DNA from: Aeromonas veronii
Lineage (GTDB): Bacteria > Pseudomonadota > Gammaproteobacteria > Enterobacterales > Aeromonadaceae
Length of the DNA stretch: 64,000 nucleotides
Direction: 5' to 3'
Assembly (NCBI GenBank): GCA_041319085.1
Contig: CP101033.1
Location: 583,001 to 647,000 of the forward strand
The translations under genes were made by a program, and so were the position numbers. Under the pieces are notes generated by a model. The model made no database searches. It had not been told where the DNA came from and saw only the letters and a list, made by a program, of their open reading frames with translations. Shown here piece after piece: positions 26,052-35,084 of the stretch (its first letter is position 1; every line of letters begins with the position of its first letter).

Positions 26052-26986
26052 TGGATATTCTGCTCGCTAACCCTCGCGGTTTTTGCGCCGGTGTCGATCG
26101 CGCCATCAGCATTGTCGAGAGCGCGCTGGAGAAGTTCGGGGCCCCCATCTATGTCCGTCACGAAGTGGTGCATAACCGCTATGTGGTGAACAAGCTGAAA
26201 GAGGCGGGCGCTGTCTTCGTCGAGGAGCTCGACGAGGTGCCGGATGACAGCATTGTCATCTTCTCCGCCCACGGCGTGGCCAAGACGGTGCGCGAGATGG
26301 CAAAGTCCCGCGCCCTCAAGGTATTCGATGCCACCTGTCCGTTGGTGACCAAGGTGCACATGGAGGTGCATCGCGCCAGCCGCAAGGGCTCCGAGGCTGT
26401 GCTCATTGGTCACGCCGGCCACCCCGAGGTGATCGGCACCATGGGGCAGTACGAGAATCGCGAAGGCGGCATGTATCTGGTGGAGACACCGGAAGATGTC
26501 GCCAAGCTCAAGGTGAAAAATCCGGATGACCTCTGCTTCGTCACCCAGACCACCCTGAGCGTGGATGAGACCTCTGACGTGATCGATGCCCTGCGCAAGC
26601 ACTTCCCCAAGATCCAGGGGCCGCGCAAGGATGACATCTGCTACGCCACCCAGAACCGTCAGGATGCGGTGCGGGAGATGGCGGGACTGGTGGACGCCAT
26701 GCTGGTGGTGGGGTCTCGCAACTCCTCCAACTCTAACCGTCTGCGCGAGCTGGCCGAGAAGGTGGGTGCCAGAGCCTATCTTATCGACGATGCGTCGATG
26801 ATTGAGGCAAGCTGGCTGGAAGGGGTGAAGGCGATCGGTGTCACTGCTGGCGCATCCGCCCCCGAGGTGCTGGTGCAAAACGTGATTGCCCGCCTGCGGG
26901 AGCTGGGAGGCAAGGTCGTCGCCGAGCACCCCGGCCGGGAAGAGAACGTGGTGTTTGAGGTACCTGCGGAGTTGAGGATTATCTGA
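26051..26986 (+). CDS. ispH: 4-hydroxy-3-methylbut-2-enyl diphosphate reductase (IspH)
   Basis: A 311-residue Fe-S enzyme of the last step of the MEP isoprenoid pathway, making IPP and DMAPP. Cluster cysteines are in [13 protein letters not shown] (Cys12), VFDATCPLV and [11 protein letters not shown]. The catalytic TQTTLS and [10 protein letters not shown] segments are present. It is the last gene of the operon. The 178 bp to the first pilin gene contains no clear terminator. Confidence 0.97.
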   Translation: MDILLANPRGFCAGVDRAISIVESALEKFGAPIYVRHEVVHNRYVVNKLKEAGAVFVEELDEVPDDSIVIFSAHGVAKTVREMAKSRALKVFDATCPLVTKVHMEVHRASRKGSEAVLIGHAGHPEVIGTMGQYENREGGMYLVETPEDVAKLKVKNPDDLCFVTQTTLSVDETSDVIDALRKHFPKIQGPRKDDICYATQNRQDAVREMAGLVDAMLVVGSRNSSNSNRLRELAEKVGARAYLIDDASMIEASWLEGVKAIGVTAGASAPEVLVQNVIARLRELGGKVVAEHPGREENVVFEVPAELRII

Positions 26987-27164
26987 TTCGGCTTGATTGC
27001 AGTAGATAAAGGGGGTGTGCAAAAAAGAAGCTTGTGCTGATTTTCTGAGCTGTTACTGTAAAAGGTCATTGACGATGTCGTTAGTGGATTTGCTTTTGCC
27101 GGTCGGAATCTTGCCTTAAAGCAAGATAAACTATCGTTAATGTAGCCTTCAGATCACTACTCGG

Positions 27165-27713
27165 ATGCCTTCAACCATGGACAGGAAGTGCATAGGGCAA
27201 GCGGTATATCACTTGCCAACTGGTTTCACCCTCATTGAGCTGATGGTCACCATCGCGCTCACGGCGCTGTTGTTGACCGTTGGCATCCCTTCCTTTAACT
27301 CGCTGCTTGGCAGTATGAATATGGTCTCTCAGAGCAACGAATTTGTGCAGGCTCTGCAGCTTGCTCGCACTGAGGCCGTCAGACGTAACCAGACCGTAAG
27401 GCTGTCGGCCCTGCCGACCAATGTGAATTCCACTCGTTGGGAGGCCGGTTGGCAGGTCTGGGTAGATGCAAATGCCAATGATCAGCCGGAAGAGCAGGAG
27501 CTTATTCGGGTATTTTCTGCCAACGACAAATTAAAGATGACCAGTCAACAAGCGGGGATGCTGATGTTTGCTGGCAATGGTGCTTTTGCTGGGCGCGATA
27601 CCCAAAGCCGGGAATTTAACCTTCAGACAGTCCCTTGTAACGGAGCAATGGCACGAAAAATTACGGTGTCGGCTATGGGGCAACCATCAGTACAGGAGGT
27701 CCCATGTTCATAG
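27165..27713 (+). CDS. fimT: Type IV pilus minor pilin FimT/FimU-like (GspH domain)
   Basis: A 182-residue prepilin. The PilD cleavage site is TG20-FTLIELMVTI with Glu at mature position 5, followed by a hydrophobic helix and a GspH-type C-terminal domain. Minor pilins prime pilus assembly as a tip complex. The start at 27165 gives a 20-residue leader; an ATG four codons later is also possible, and neither has a strong ribosome site. It is first in a fimT-pilV-pilW-pilX-pilY1-pilE cluster and overlaps pilV by 10 bp. Confidence 0.88.
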   Translation: MPSTMDRKCIGQAVYHLPTGFTLIELMVTIALTALLLTVGIPSFNSLLGSMNMVSQSNEFVQALQLARTEAVRRNQTVRLSALPTNVNSTRWEAGWQVWVDANANDQPEEQELIRVFSANDKLKMTSQQAGMLMFAGNGAFAGRDTQSREFNLQTVPCNGAMARKITVSAMGQPSVQEVPCS

Positions 27714-28123
27714 GCCGTTACAGAGGTTTTTCATTGCTGGAGGTGATGATTGCAGTATTGATCCTGGGCGTGGGTCTGCTCGGGATGGCAACGTTGCAAT
27801 TGCAGGCCTTACGCAGTGGTCAGGCGGCACTCAACAGTACCGAAGTCACGCAGGCGGCCAATCTGGTGGTCGATTTGATGCGAGCCAATCGGGGTGCCGC
27901 ACTTTCCGGTCAGTATGATCTCACGCTAGGGGAGCAGCCGGCAGGTAGTTCGCAGGCCGCAGATGACTTGCGCTATTGGCGACAAATGCTGACCAATTTA
28001 CCCAGTGGAGATGGCTCAATATTGGTCGTTCAAGGCAGGGTCACGGTGACCATACAGTGGTCGCCGCGCCCTGTCGCCGGTGAAGAGGATTTGCGCAGCT
28101 TCGAGTTGAGGGCAGATTTATGA
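27704..28123 (+). CDS. pilV: Type IV minor pilin PilV
   Basis: A 139-residue prepilin with the PilV signature YRG-FSLLEVMIAVLILGVGLLGMATLQLQALRS. It is part of the minor-pilin priming complex with PilW, PilX and PilE, which carries PilY1 to the tip. AGGAGG lies just upstream of the ATG. It overlaps pilW by 4 bp (ATGA). Confidence 0.9.
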   Translation: MFIGRYRGFSLLEVMIAVLILGVGLLGMATLQLQALRSGQAALNSTEVTQAANLVVDLMRANRGAALSGQYDLTLGEQPAGSSQAADDLRYWRQMLTNLPSGDGSILVVQGRVTVTIQWSPRPVAGEEDLRSFELRADL

Positions 28124-29214
28124 CACGAGCAATAATGCGCCGACAAGCCGGTGTTGGCCTGATTGAGGTGATGATTAGCCTGGTGTTGGGGCTATTTATT
28201 GCGGGAGTCATCATTCAGGTTTTTTTAGGTAATCACCGCACTTATTTGGTGTCAGAAACCCTGGCCAGAGTGCAGGAAAACAGCCGTTTTGCCACCGGGC
28301 TGCTAGAGCGAGAGTTGCGCCCTGCGACTTATATGGGGTGTCTGAGCAAACAAGGGGTGCCAATATTCAACACCCTGAACAGCACCGCGCTCCCCTACGA
28401 CTTTTCGGTCGGTTTGCGGGGTGGTGATAATATTTCGGCGGTGCCAACGTTTGCCGCCAGTTTGTTTAATGGTAGTGAGCCAACCCCCAAAATCAATACT
28501 GATGTTCTGCTTGTTCAGGGGACCGTTGGTAATGGTGTTCCAGTAGTTAAAAATAACAATGGTGCCCAGCTTTTTGCCCAGTTGCTATCTACCAGACCCA
28601 ATTATTGTGTGCCAGGCCAATCAGGCTACAGTGATCTGTGCGAAGGTGATGTTGTGATGGTATCTGATTGTCAAAAGGCTCGGGTATTTCAAATCACTAA
28701 TCTGACTACGGCAGGCGGTGAACTTAACGTGGTGCACTCCGCAGATAAAAAATATACCCCAGGTAATAAAATTAATAATTGGGGGGGGGCTTCTGGTAAT
28801 GGTGGTAGTACACCGGCAGAGGAGATATTTGGTGCGGGAGCCATGATCCATCGTCTGGAAACCAAAATGTATTATATTGCCCGCGCCAATAACACCCAGG
28901 ATTGGGGACTCTATCGAAAAATCAATGCACAACCGGGTGAGTTGCTAATAAAGGGGGTGATGGATTTACAGCTCACCTATGGTGAGGATCTGAATCAGGA
29001 TCGTGCAGTCGATCGTTATGTAGCAGCCAATAATGTGACAGATTGGAGTGATGTGGTCGGGATAGGTTTTGCATTGCTGCTACGCAGTGAGCAAGGTGGT
29101 GTGGTCACCAAGCCGCAAGCCATCAGTTTTGCGGGTGCCACTTTTCAGAGTAGTGACCTGCACTGGTATCGCAGCGTTGAGTCAACCGTTGCCCTGCGCA
29201 ACCGATTACCATAG
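28120..29214 (+). CDS. pilW: Type IV minor pilin PilW
   Basis: A 364-residue prepilin. The cleavage site is QAG11-VGLIEVMISLVLGL, and a PilW-like C-terminal domain ends DLHWYRSVESTVALRNRLP. A poly-G tract of nine bases (28781-28789) encodes Trp-Gly-Gly and is in frame. The C-terminal domain is Asn/Gly-rich and AT-richer than the housekeeping genes upstream. Coupled to pilV; pilX follows by 12 bp. Confidence 0.88.
   Translation: MTRAIMRRQAGVGLIEVMISLVLGLFIAGVIIQVFLGNHRTYLVSETLARVQENSRFATGLLERELRPATYMGCLSKQGVPIFNTLNSTALPYDFSVGLRGGDNISAVPTFAASLFNGSEPTPKINTDVLLVQGTVGNGVPVVKNNNGAQLFAQLLSTRPNYCVPGQSGYSDLCEGDVVMVSDCQKARVFQITNLTTAGGELNVVHSADKKYTPGNKINNWGGASGNGGSTPAEEIFGAGAMIHRLETKMYYIARANNTQDWGLYRKINAQPGELLIKGVMDLQLTYGEDLNQDRAVDRYVAANNVTDWSDVVGIGFALLLRSEQGGVVTKPQAISFAGATFQSSDLHWYRSVESTVALRNRLP
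28781..28789. repeat. Poly-G tract G9 in pilW
   Basis: Nine consecutive G inside the pilW ORF, in frame. A change of one base would shift the frame at about codon 222 of 364. Confidence 0.95.
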
Positions 29215-29226
29215 GGAAGAGAGGCG

Positions 29227-29697
29227 ATGAAACAAAGGGGAATGGTGCTGATCCTTAGCCTGATTTTCCTGGTGGTGATCAGTCTGCTAGCGATGGCCGG
29301 GATGCGTGGTGGCCTATTACAGGAAAAAATGGTCGGAAATTACAAAGAGACCCAACTGGCGTTACAGGCGGCTGAAGCCGCATTGCGTGAAGCGGAGCGT
29401 TATCTCGATGGGGGTGATCCGGGACCTTTTGACAACAGTGCGGGGCTCTATGATTTATTGACCACCGCAGTGGACCCCCACGCCAATACCACCACTTGGC
29501 GCAGCTATACCAATGCCGGTAGCGCGGGCCCCTTACCTCAGTATTACATCGAACGACTCCCTTTTGCGCAGGCGCAAAATGACAGCCTGGCCGCCGATGA
29601 AGCACAGGGAGAGCGCCGCCTTTATCGTATCACCGCCCGTGGATTTGGCTTGTCAGCGGACAGCCAGGTACTGCTGCAAACCACTTTCAGTCGATAG
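29227..29697 (+). CDS. pilX: Type IV minor pilin PilX
   Basis: A 156-residue PilX-family protein: KQRG-MVLILSLIFLVVISLLAMAGMRGG, lacking Glu5 as is normal for PilX, then an ALQAAEAALREAERYL helix. GAAGAGAGG lies upstream of the ATG. It lies between pilW and pilY1 as in Pseudomonas. Confidence 0.88.
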   Translation: MKQRGMVLILSLIFLVVISLLAMAGMRGGLLQEKMVGNYKETQLALQAAEAALREAERYLDGGDPGPFDNSAGLYDLLTTAVDPHANTTTWRSYTNAGSAGPLPQYYIERLPFAQAQNDSLAADEAQGERRLYRITARGFGLSADSQVLLQTTFSR

Positions 29698-29707
29698 GAG
29701 CCTTATC

Positions 29708-32700
29708 ATGCACGGTAAATTATGGGTGTCGGTGTTGTTGGCCAGTATGACCTTGCCTGTCACTGCGATAGACCTGGCGCAAGTGCCGCTTTATCTTGCG
29801 GTGCGCGCCGAACCCAATATTATGTTTACCCTGGATGACTCGGGTTCCATGCATTTCGAAATTATGCCGGAATCATTGATAGAAAATAATGCGCGTTATG
29901 TCTACCCAAGGGCTAATAAAATATATGGCAATGCTGATTATGATAACTACACGATAACTTTTGATAGTAATAACGATCGCAATGCCTATACCCGTTCTAA
30001 CTATAATAATAAGTTATATTATAATCCGCTGGTCACGTATCGACCTTGGGTAAAGGCGGATGGATCCTTGATGCCTCCGGCACCGATCACCCGTGCGCCT
30101 CACAATCCATTTCATACCAGCAATAACCTTGATGCGTGCTGTCGTAATCTGACAGTAGACAATAAAGAGTATGCTAATGCTGATAATGCATTATTCTATA
30201 AAGAATTTTCCTCTGACAGTAGAAATGGAACAGAAACATTCTGGCCAGCTGTCTACTTTGACTATAAGGGAAGCGGTGATGTTAAAAATTATAAGAGCTA
30301 CAATCGGGTAGAAATTCGCCCTGGTAACACTTACCCTAATCGCCCCGCTCGCAGCGATTGTGCCAGTAAACCGGTCTGTAGCTATGAGGAAGAAATTCAA
30401 AACTTTGCGAACTGGTACACCTATTATCGTTCCAGAATTTTAGCGGCACGTGCCGGAGTGGGACGTGCTTTTGCCACCCAAAGCGACGGTATTCGGGTGG
30501 GGTTTGCGACCATTAATGCTAATCCCACCATAGTGAAGGATGTGTTGGCGTTCAAAGATGCCGCCCGTACCGATTTTTTCACATCACTCTACGAGCGTAA
30601 TATCCCTGCCGCTGGGACACCATTACGCACCGCCCTCAAAGATGTCGGCGAATACTTTAAGAGCAAAAGCAATAATGGCCCTTGGGCAACAACACCCGGT
30701 AGTGCGTTACCACACCTGACCTGTCGTCAGAGTTATAACATTTTGATGACCGATGGCTATTGGAATGGAGACTCGCCGGGGGTCGGTGATACTGATGGAG
30801 ATAAATACAGTAATACGCTGGCGGATGTCGCTTATAAGTATTGGAAAGAGGACCTGCGCCCTGATTTGGCTAACAAGGTGCCAACCAGCAGTGCTGATAA
30901 TGCCAACTGGCAACATCTGGTCAATTTTACGGTCGGCTTTGGGGTTAACGGCACCAAGGATCCTGCCAATGGTATACCCACATCCTGGCCAAATCCAGCC
31001 AGCGGTAATGCCGAGAAAATCGATGATCTGTGGCATGCGGCAGTCAACAGCCGGGGGGATTTTTTTAGTGCCACCGATCCCGATGAATTTGCCACGGCGC
31101 TCAGTAGCACCTTAAGTCAGATTGCCGCCCGTAACAGCTCAGCCAGCTCGGTCACCGCCAATGCGACGCGACTCAATGATGGCAGCCAAATTTACCAAGC
31201 ACGTTTTAACAGTGGCGATTGGTCTGGGCAGTTGCTTGCTATTGCCTTGGCGAAAGATGGTTCATTGGGCAGCACCCTGTGGGATGCGGCGCAAAAAATA
31301 CCACAGCCTGCAGTGCGAAAGGTGTTTACCTGGCAAGCTGGAGCCGGGGTTGAGTTTACATGGAATGCCCTGAATGATGCTAATAAAGCCTTGCTCGCCA
31401 TTAATAATGACGGGCTTGGTCAGGCGCGGCTGGACTATTTGCGTGGCGAACGAAGTCAAGAGCAGGCGCAGGGGGGGGGAATGCGCAATCGCAGTGGCAT
31501 CCTCGGTGATATCGTTAACTCGGATCCCCTGTTTGTCGGCAAAAAAGATTATGGTTACGCCAGCGCATCCGGGTTGATCGACAGCGAACGCGATGCCTAT
31601 CGCCTTTTCCAGAATGCCAATTTACAAACTCAACGGGTGCCAATGATCTATGTCGGCGCCAATGATGGGATGTTACACGGTTTTCGGGCGACGGATGGGG
31701 TCGAGCAAATGGCCTATTTGCCTGCGGACTTGTTGGGTCATGTCAGCGCGCTGACTCAGCCCGCTTATAACCATCGCTACTTTGTGGATGGCTCTCCCCG
31801 AGTAGGGGACGCCTATATCAACAATGGGTGGAAAACCGTATTGCTTGGTCACACCGGTGCCGGGGGCAGCGCTGTTTTTGCACTCGATGTGACCAACCCA
31901 ACCAATATGGCCGCCAATAAGGTGCTGTGGGAGTTTAGTCGTGCCAGCAAAGATGGCGGCGAGATGGGAGTGGCACTGGCCACATCGACGCTAGTCAGGG
32001 TCAAGGCAGACAATAAATGGGTTGCGTTGGTGGCCAATGGTTATAACAGCATTAGCCACACCGCTCGCCTGTTTGTGCTGGATCTGGCGACCGGTGCCGT
32101 GTTGAAGGAGCTCGATACCAAAATGGGCAATGCCACAGCGCCTAATGGATTATCCAGCCCGCTGCCAGTGGATGCTGATGGTGATCGGGTGGTGGATTAT
32201 GTCTATGCAGGAGATCTGCAAGGTAATTTGTGGAAGTTTGATCTTAGCGGCAACATTGCCCAGTGGGATGTGGCGATAAAACAAGGTAAACCGTTATTCA
32301 CTGCGTGTGATGGCAGCTGTAGTGCGACGACTCGTCAGCCAGTGACCATTCGCCCCGTTGCGATTCGGCATCCTCAAGGGGGGGTTATGGTGTTATTTGG
32401 TACCGGCAGTTACATCGCCAATAGCGATAAAGTGGTGCCCGCCCAACCTCGCCTCGACGCGGTATATGGCATTTGGGACAAAGATAACACCGAGGTCGGG
32501 GCCGGGTTGCTGACTACGCAATCTATTACTCATGAATTTGTCGCCGATGGTATTAATCGAATGTTTGATACCAGGGTGGTCTCTAATATCAACGTTGATT
32601 ACCAGACCAAGCGTGGTTGGTTGCTGAAGTTGAAATCGCCCGGTGCCAGCACCGGAGTCGGTGAGCGAGTTGTGAGCGAGATGATTTATCGTAATAATCG

Positions 32701-33058
32701 GCTGATCTTTAATACCTTGATCCCGTCGTTGGATGCGTGTGATTTTGGTGGGCGCTCCTGGTTAATGGAGATCGACCCCCTTTCTGGCGCTCGGCTTAAT
32801 TACTCTGTATTCGATGTTAATGGTGACGGAGCGATTAATGACAAGGATTATGTGACTATTGATGATGGTAATGGCGGCCAAATCAGGGTACCGGTCAGTG
32901 GTAAGCTGTTTGATGAACTGACCACGACCCCCAGTGTCGTTGAAGATGGTGAGTTAGAGCGAAAATATATGAGTGGTTCGAGTGGCAATGTCACTGTGAC
33001 CCTTGAGCAGGGCGCAGGCGAACAGGGAGGAAGACAATCTTGGCTGCAACTCCAGTAA
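29708..33058 (+). CDS. pilY1: Type IV pilus tip adhesin PilY1
   Basis: A 1116-residue PilY1/PilC-family protein, secreted to the pilus tip and used in adhesion and retraction control. After a signal peptide (to about TAIDL) comes a von Willebrand A-like domain with the MIDAS motif FTLDDSGSM. The C-terminal beta-propeller has a Ca-binding loop DADGDRVVD at residue 822, and an EF-hand-like DVNGDGAINDKD lies at 1036. Two G-runs lie inside: G9 at 31471-31479 (about codon 589) and G7 at 32378-32384, both in frame. AGGAG precedes the ATG at 29708. Neisseria PilC, a homologue, is phase-variable by poly-G slippage. Confidence 0.93.
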   Translation: MHGKLWVSVLLASMTLPVTAIDLAQVPLYLAVRAEPNIMFTLDDSGSMHFEIMPESLIENNARYVYPRANKIYGNADYDNYTITFDSNNDRNAYTRSNYNNKLYYNPLVTYRPWVKADGSLMPPAPITRAPHNPFHTSNNLDACCRNLTVDNKEYANADNALFYKEFSSDSRNGTETFWPAVYFDYKGSGDVKNYKSYNRVEIRPGNTYPNRPARSDCASKPVCSYEEEIQNFANWYTYYRSRILAARAGVGRAFATQSDGIRVGFATINANPTIVKDVLAFKDAARTDFFTSLYERNIPAAGTPLRTALKDVGEYFKSKSNNGPWATTPGSALPHLTCRQSYNILMTDGYWNGDSPGVGDTDGDKYSNTLADVAYKYWKEDLRPDLANKVPTSSADNANWQHLVNFTVGFGVNGTKDPANGIPTSWPNPASGNAEKIDDLWHAAVNSRGDFFSATDPDEFATALSSTLSQIAARNSSASSVTANATRLNDGSQIYQARFNSGDWSGQLLAIALAKDGSLGSTLWDAAQKIPQPAVRKVFTWQAGAGVEFTWNALNDANKALLAINNDGLGQARLDYLRGERSQEQAQGGGMRNRSGILGDIVNSDPLFVGKKDYGYASASGLIDSERDAYRLFQNANLQTQRVPMIYVGANDGMLHGFRATDGVEQMAYLPADLLGHVSALTQPAYNHRYFVDGSPRVGDAYINNGWKTVLLGHTGAGGSAVFALDVTNPTNMAANKVLWEFSRASKDGGEMGVALATSTLVRVKADNKWVALVANGYNSISHTARLFVLDLATGAVLKELDTKMGNATAPNGLSSPLPVDADGDRVVDYVYAGDLQGNLWKFDLSGNIAQWDVAIKQGKPLFTACDGSCSATTRQPVTIRPVAIRHPQGGVMVLFGTGSYIANSDKVVPAQPRLDAVYGIWDKDNTEVGAGLLTTQSITHEFVADGINRMFDTRVVSNINVDYQTKRGWLLKLKSPGASTGVGERVVSEMIYRNNRLIFNTLIPSLDACDFGGRSWLMEIDPLSGARLNYSVFDVNGDGAINDKDYVTIDDGNGGQIRVPVSGKLFDELTTTPSVVEDGELERKYMSGSSGNVTVTLEQGAGEQGGRQSWLQLQ
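31471..31479. repeat. Poly-G tract G9 in pilY1
   Basis: Nine G encode Gln-Gly-Gly-Gly in frame near codon 589. Slippage would remove the C-terminal beta-propeller. Confidence 0.95.
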
Positions 33059-33458
33059 TGCGTTCTGGCGGTTTTTCCCTGATGGAGCTGATGATTGTCG
33101 TGGCTGTCATCGCCATTCTGGCCGCGATCGCCTATCCCAGTTACAACAGCTACATGGCAACTGCCAAGCGAGCCGAAGCCAAGGCGGCCCTGCTGGAAGC
33201 GGCGCAATATCTGGAGCGGGAGTTTACCGCCAATGGCAATTACGACGCTGGTAACCTGGTCTCTGCCGGCTTGGCGACCCTGCCGAGGGGGGGGCTGCTT
33301 ATTACCATGTCGCGCTCAATGCCAGCGGGGCCCGTTATACCCTGACTGCGATTCCGACCGGTGTGATGAATGGAGACCCCTGCGGCTTGCTGACTCTGGA
33401 TCAGGGGGGGCAGCAGGGGGTATCGATGGCCAGTATGACGGCAGCCGAGTGCTGGTAG
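33040..33458 (+). pseudogene. pilE: Minor pilin PilE, out of frame at a poly-G tract
   Basis: The ORF starts with TTG at 33040 (GGGAGGAA seven bases upstream; an ATG also lies at 33058) and has the prepilin site SGG-FSLMELMIVVAVIAILAAIAYPSY. The frame breaks at eight G (33287-33294) and ends in 101 codons. With nine G it would continue AAYYHVALNASGARYTLTAIP and end AAECW at 33458, the normal PilE length. Everything downstream is well conserved, so this is either a switched-off phase variant, a recent mutation, or a base-call error in the run. Confidence 0.85.
33287..33294. repeat. Poly-G tract G8 in pilE (frame-breaking)
   Basis: Eight G; nine would be in frame. The context AGG-GGG-GGG-GCT is the same type as in pilW. 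Confidence 0.95.
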
Positions 33459-33473
33459 TCAGTTACCAGCACT
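33448..33473. repeat. Inverted repeat at the convergent ends of two pilE-like genes
   Basis: AGTGCTGGTA (33448-33457) and TACCAGCACT (33464-33473) form a perfect 10-bp stem. Each arm encodes the Glu-Cys-Trp-stop end of one pilin, on opposite strands. There is no T-run. Confidence 0.85.
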
Positions 33474-33849
33474 CCGCGGGGGTCTTGATGTCAGCTTTGT
33501 TGATGGTCAGGGTATCACAGGCTGTATTGCCAGCCTTGTCACCAACTTGAGCCCCTTTGGTGGTGGCTACCAGAGTGTAGGCGGTGGCGCTGGCGCCAGA
33601 AATGGTAAAGGTGTAGTAATCACTGGTCGGATTGCCCACACTGGCTACGGCACTGCTGTAACTGGCATTGGAGATGCGAAACTCTTCCTGTTTGAGCTGC
33701 ATGGTCAGCAAGCCCTTGATGGCATCGGCCCGGCGAGATTTACGCAGGCCGTCGGTAAAGCTCGGGTAGGCGACGGCGGCAATGATGGCCACGATGGCAA
33801 CGACTACCATCAATTCCAGCAGTGTGATTCCGGATTGTTTGATTCTCAT
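33463..33849 (-). CDS. Second PilE-like type IV minor pilin, inverted
   Basis: A 128-residue prepilin: MRIKQSG-ITLLELMVVVAIVAIIAAVAYPSF, then the PilE-type pattern KSRRADAIKGLLTMQLKQEEF and a final PAECW. It is convergent with pilE (4-bp gap) and divergent from the FimT-like gene at 33945. Cys residues TACDTL and AECW could make the usual C-terminal disulfide. It is a PilE homologue, but which pilus it serves is unknown. Confidence 0.85.
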   Translation of the reverse strand: MRIKQSGITLLELMVVVAIVAIIAAVAYPSFTDGLRKSRRADAIKGLLTMQLKQEEFRISNASYSSAVASVGNPTSDYYTFTISGASATAYTLVATTKGAQVGDKAGNTACDTLTINKADIKTPAECW

Positions 33850-33944
33850 GGGGGCGGCAGGGTTCGTTAAACAGATAGATACTATAGGATAGTACTGACA
33901 TCATACTCTACTGGCATGTGCGAAAAGAAAGGAGTCTTTAGCCA

Positions 33945-34475
33945 ATGGAATGCGCAGAGAGCCGCTCCGCCGGTTTTACCATGATTGAATTGATGATCGC
34001 AGTGGCTCTGGTGGCCTTGCTGCTAACCATTGCTATACCCAGTTACCAGTCATTGCGCCAGGAGCAGATGGTCAAGGCGGCTACTCAGGCCGTTTACACA
34101 GATGTGATGCTGCTTAAGTCAGAGGCGATAAAGCGTAACAGCAGTCTCTCCCTGATTGTGTTCAACAGTGGCGCGAGCAACTGGTGTTACCGCATCGCGA
34201 TTGATGGTGCGGGCAGTTGCACCGGTTGTAACGATACCTGCTCATCCCTGGATGGGCGCAAAGGGGCAGATGCCAGTGAATTTGCTGGCGTAAATCTGAC
34301 GACCAGTTATAGCGGTGGCAAGCTCACCTTTTCCCCTCGCCGTGGTACCTTGCCAAGTGGCAATATCACCCTTGCCAGTAATGGGGCCAGCATGAAGATC
34401 ATGACCAGCAATCTGGGCCGGGTACGCACCTGTGCTATCAGTAGTTTGGGGGGGGAGGTTACATGCAGCGACTGA
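33945..34475 (+). CDS. FimT-like minor pilin, second set
   Basis: A 176-residue GspH/FimT prepilin: SAG10-FTMIELMIAVALVALLLTIAIPSYQ. The C-terminal domain carries several cysteines (CTGCNDTC). AAAGGAG lies upstream of the ATG. A G8 tract near the 3' end (34448-34455) is in frame. It heads a fimT-pilW-pilX-pilV-like set and overlaps the next gene by 13 bp. Confidence 0.85.
   Translation: MECAESRSAGFTMIELMIAVALVALLLTIAIPSYQSLRQEQMVKAATQAVYTDVMLLKSEAIKRNSSLSLIVFNSGASNWCYRIAIDGAGSCTGCNDTCSSLDGRKGADASEFAGVNLTTSYSGGKLTFSPRRGTLPSGNITLASNGASMKIMTSNLGRVRTCAISSLGGEVTCSD
34448..34455. repeat. Poly-G tract G8 in the second fimT-like gene
   Basis: Eight G in frame, seven codons before the stop and just upstream of the next gene's start. 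Slippage would alter only the C-terminus but could affect coupling to the downstream gene. Confidence 0.9.
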
Positions 34476-35080
34476 GGATGCATGGCTTTAACATCGTCGA
34501 GCTAATGGTCGCTATGGTGGCTGGTTTGCTGCTGGTTGCCGCAGTGACATCGCTGTTTGCCACCATTCTGAAGGCCAATCATACCGCCATGCAGACCAGC
34601 CGTTTGAACCAGGAGTTGCAGAGCATCACCGATATGATTGCTCGTGATGGACAGCGCGCTGGTTATGATTGGGCGGCTACATCGTTTCTCGCTGCTGTGT
34701 CGGGGGCCAGATCCCCCTTCTATTTCGACACGAGCAGCGACCTGATGAGCGAAACGTCAACGGGCACCCAAGTTTATCGCTGCATCAGGCTGAAATACGA
34801 TGATAATGACAACGGTTCGCTTGATGCCGATGAGACGTTTGTTTACAGCTACGACACTACAAAGAAAGGGGTGAAGCTGGGCGACAGTTGTACCACCGGC
34901 TCTCTGCTCAGTACGGATGACACCATAGAGGTTACGGCCCTGACCTTCTCGCTGCTTGGCAGTAGCGTCTCGTCCGGCGCACGAACTGTGCGTCTGAGTA
35001 TCACCGGCCAGCATAAGGCAAACACTGCCCTTAAATTGACCCTGCAGCGGGATATCAAGCTGCGCAACGACGGGTACTGA
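34463..35080 (+). CDS. PilW-like minor pilin, second set
   Basis: A 205-residue prepilin: RMHG8-FNIVELMVAMVAGLLLVAAVTSL with Glu5 present, then a helix (TSRLNQELQSITDMIARDGQRAGYDW) typical of PilW/MshO. The DDNDNGSLDADETF segment may bind calcium. It starts inside the upstream gene after GGGGAGG. It is shorter than the first PilW. Confidence 0.82.
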   Translation: MQRLRMHGFNIVELMVAMVAGLLLVAAVTSLFATILKANHTAMQTSRLNQELQSITDMIARDGQRAGYDWAATSFLAAVSGARSPFYFDTSSDLMSETSTGTQVYRCIRLKYDDNDNGSLDADETFVYSYDTTKKGVKLGDSCTTGSLLSTDDTIEVTALTFSLLGSSVSSGARTVRLSITGQHKANTALKLTLQRDIKLRNDGY

Positions 35081-35084
35081 TACC

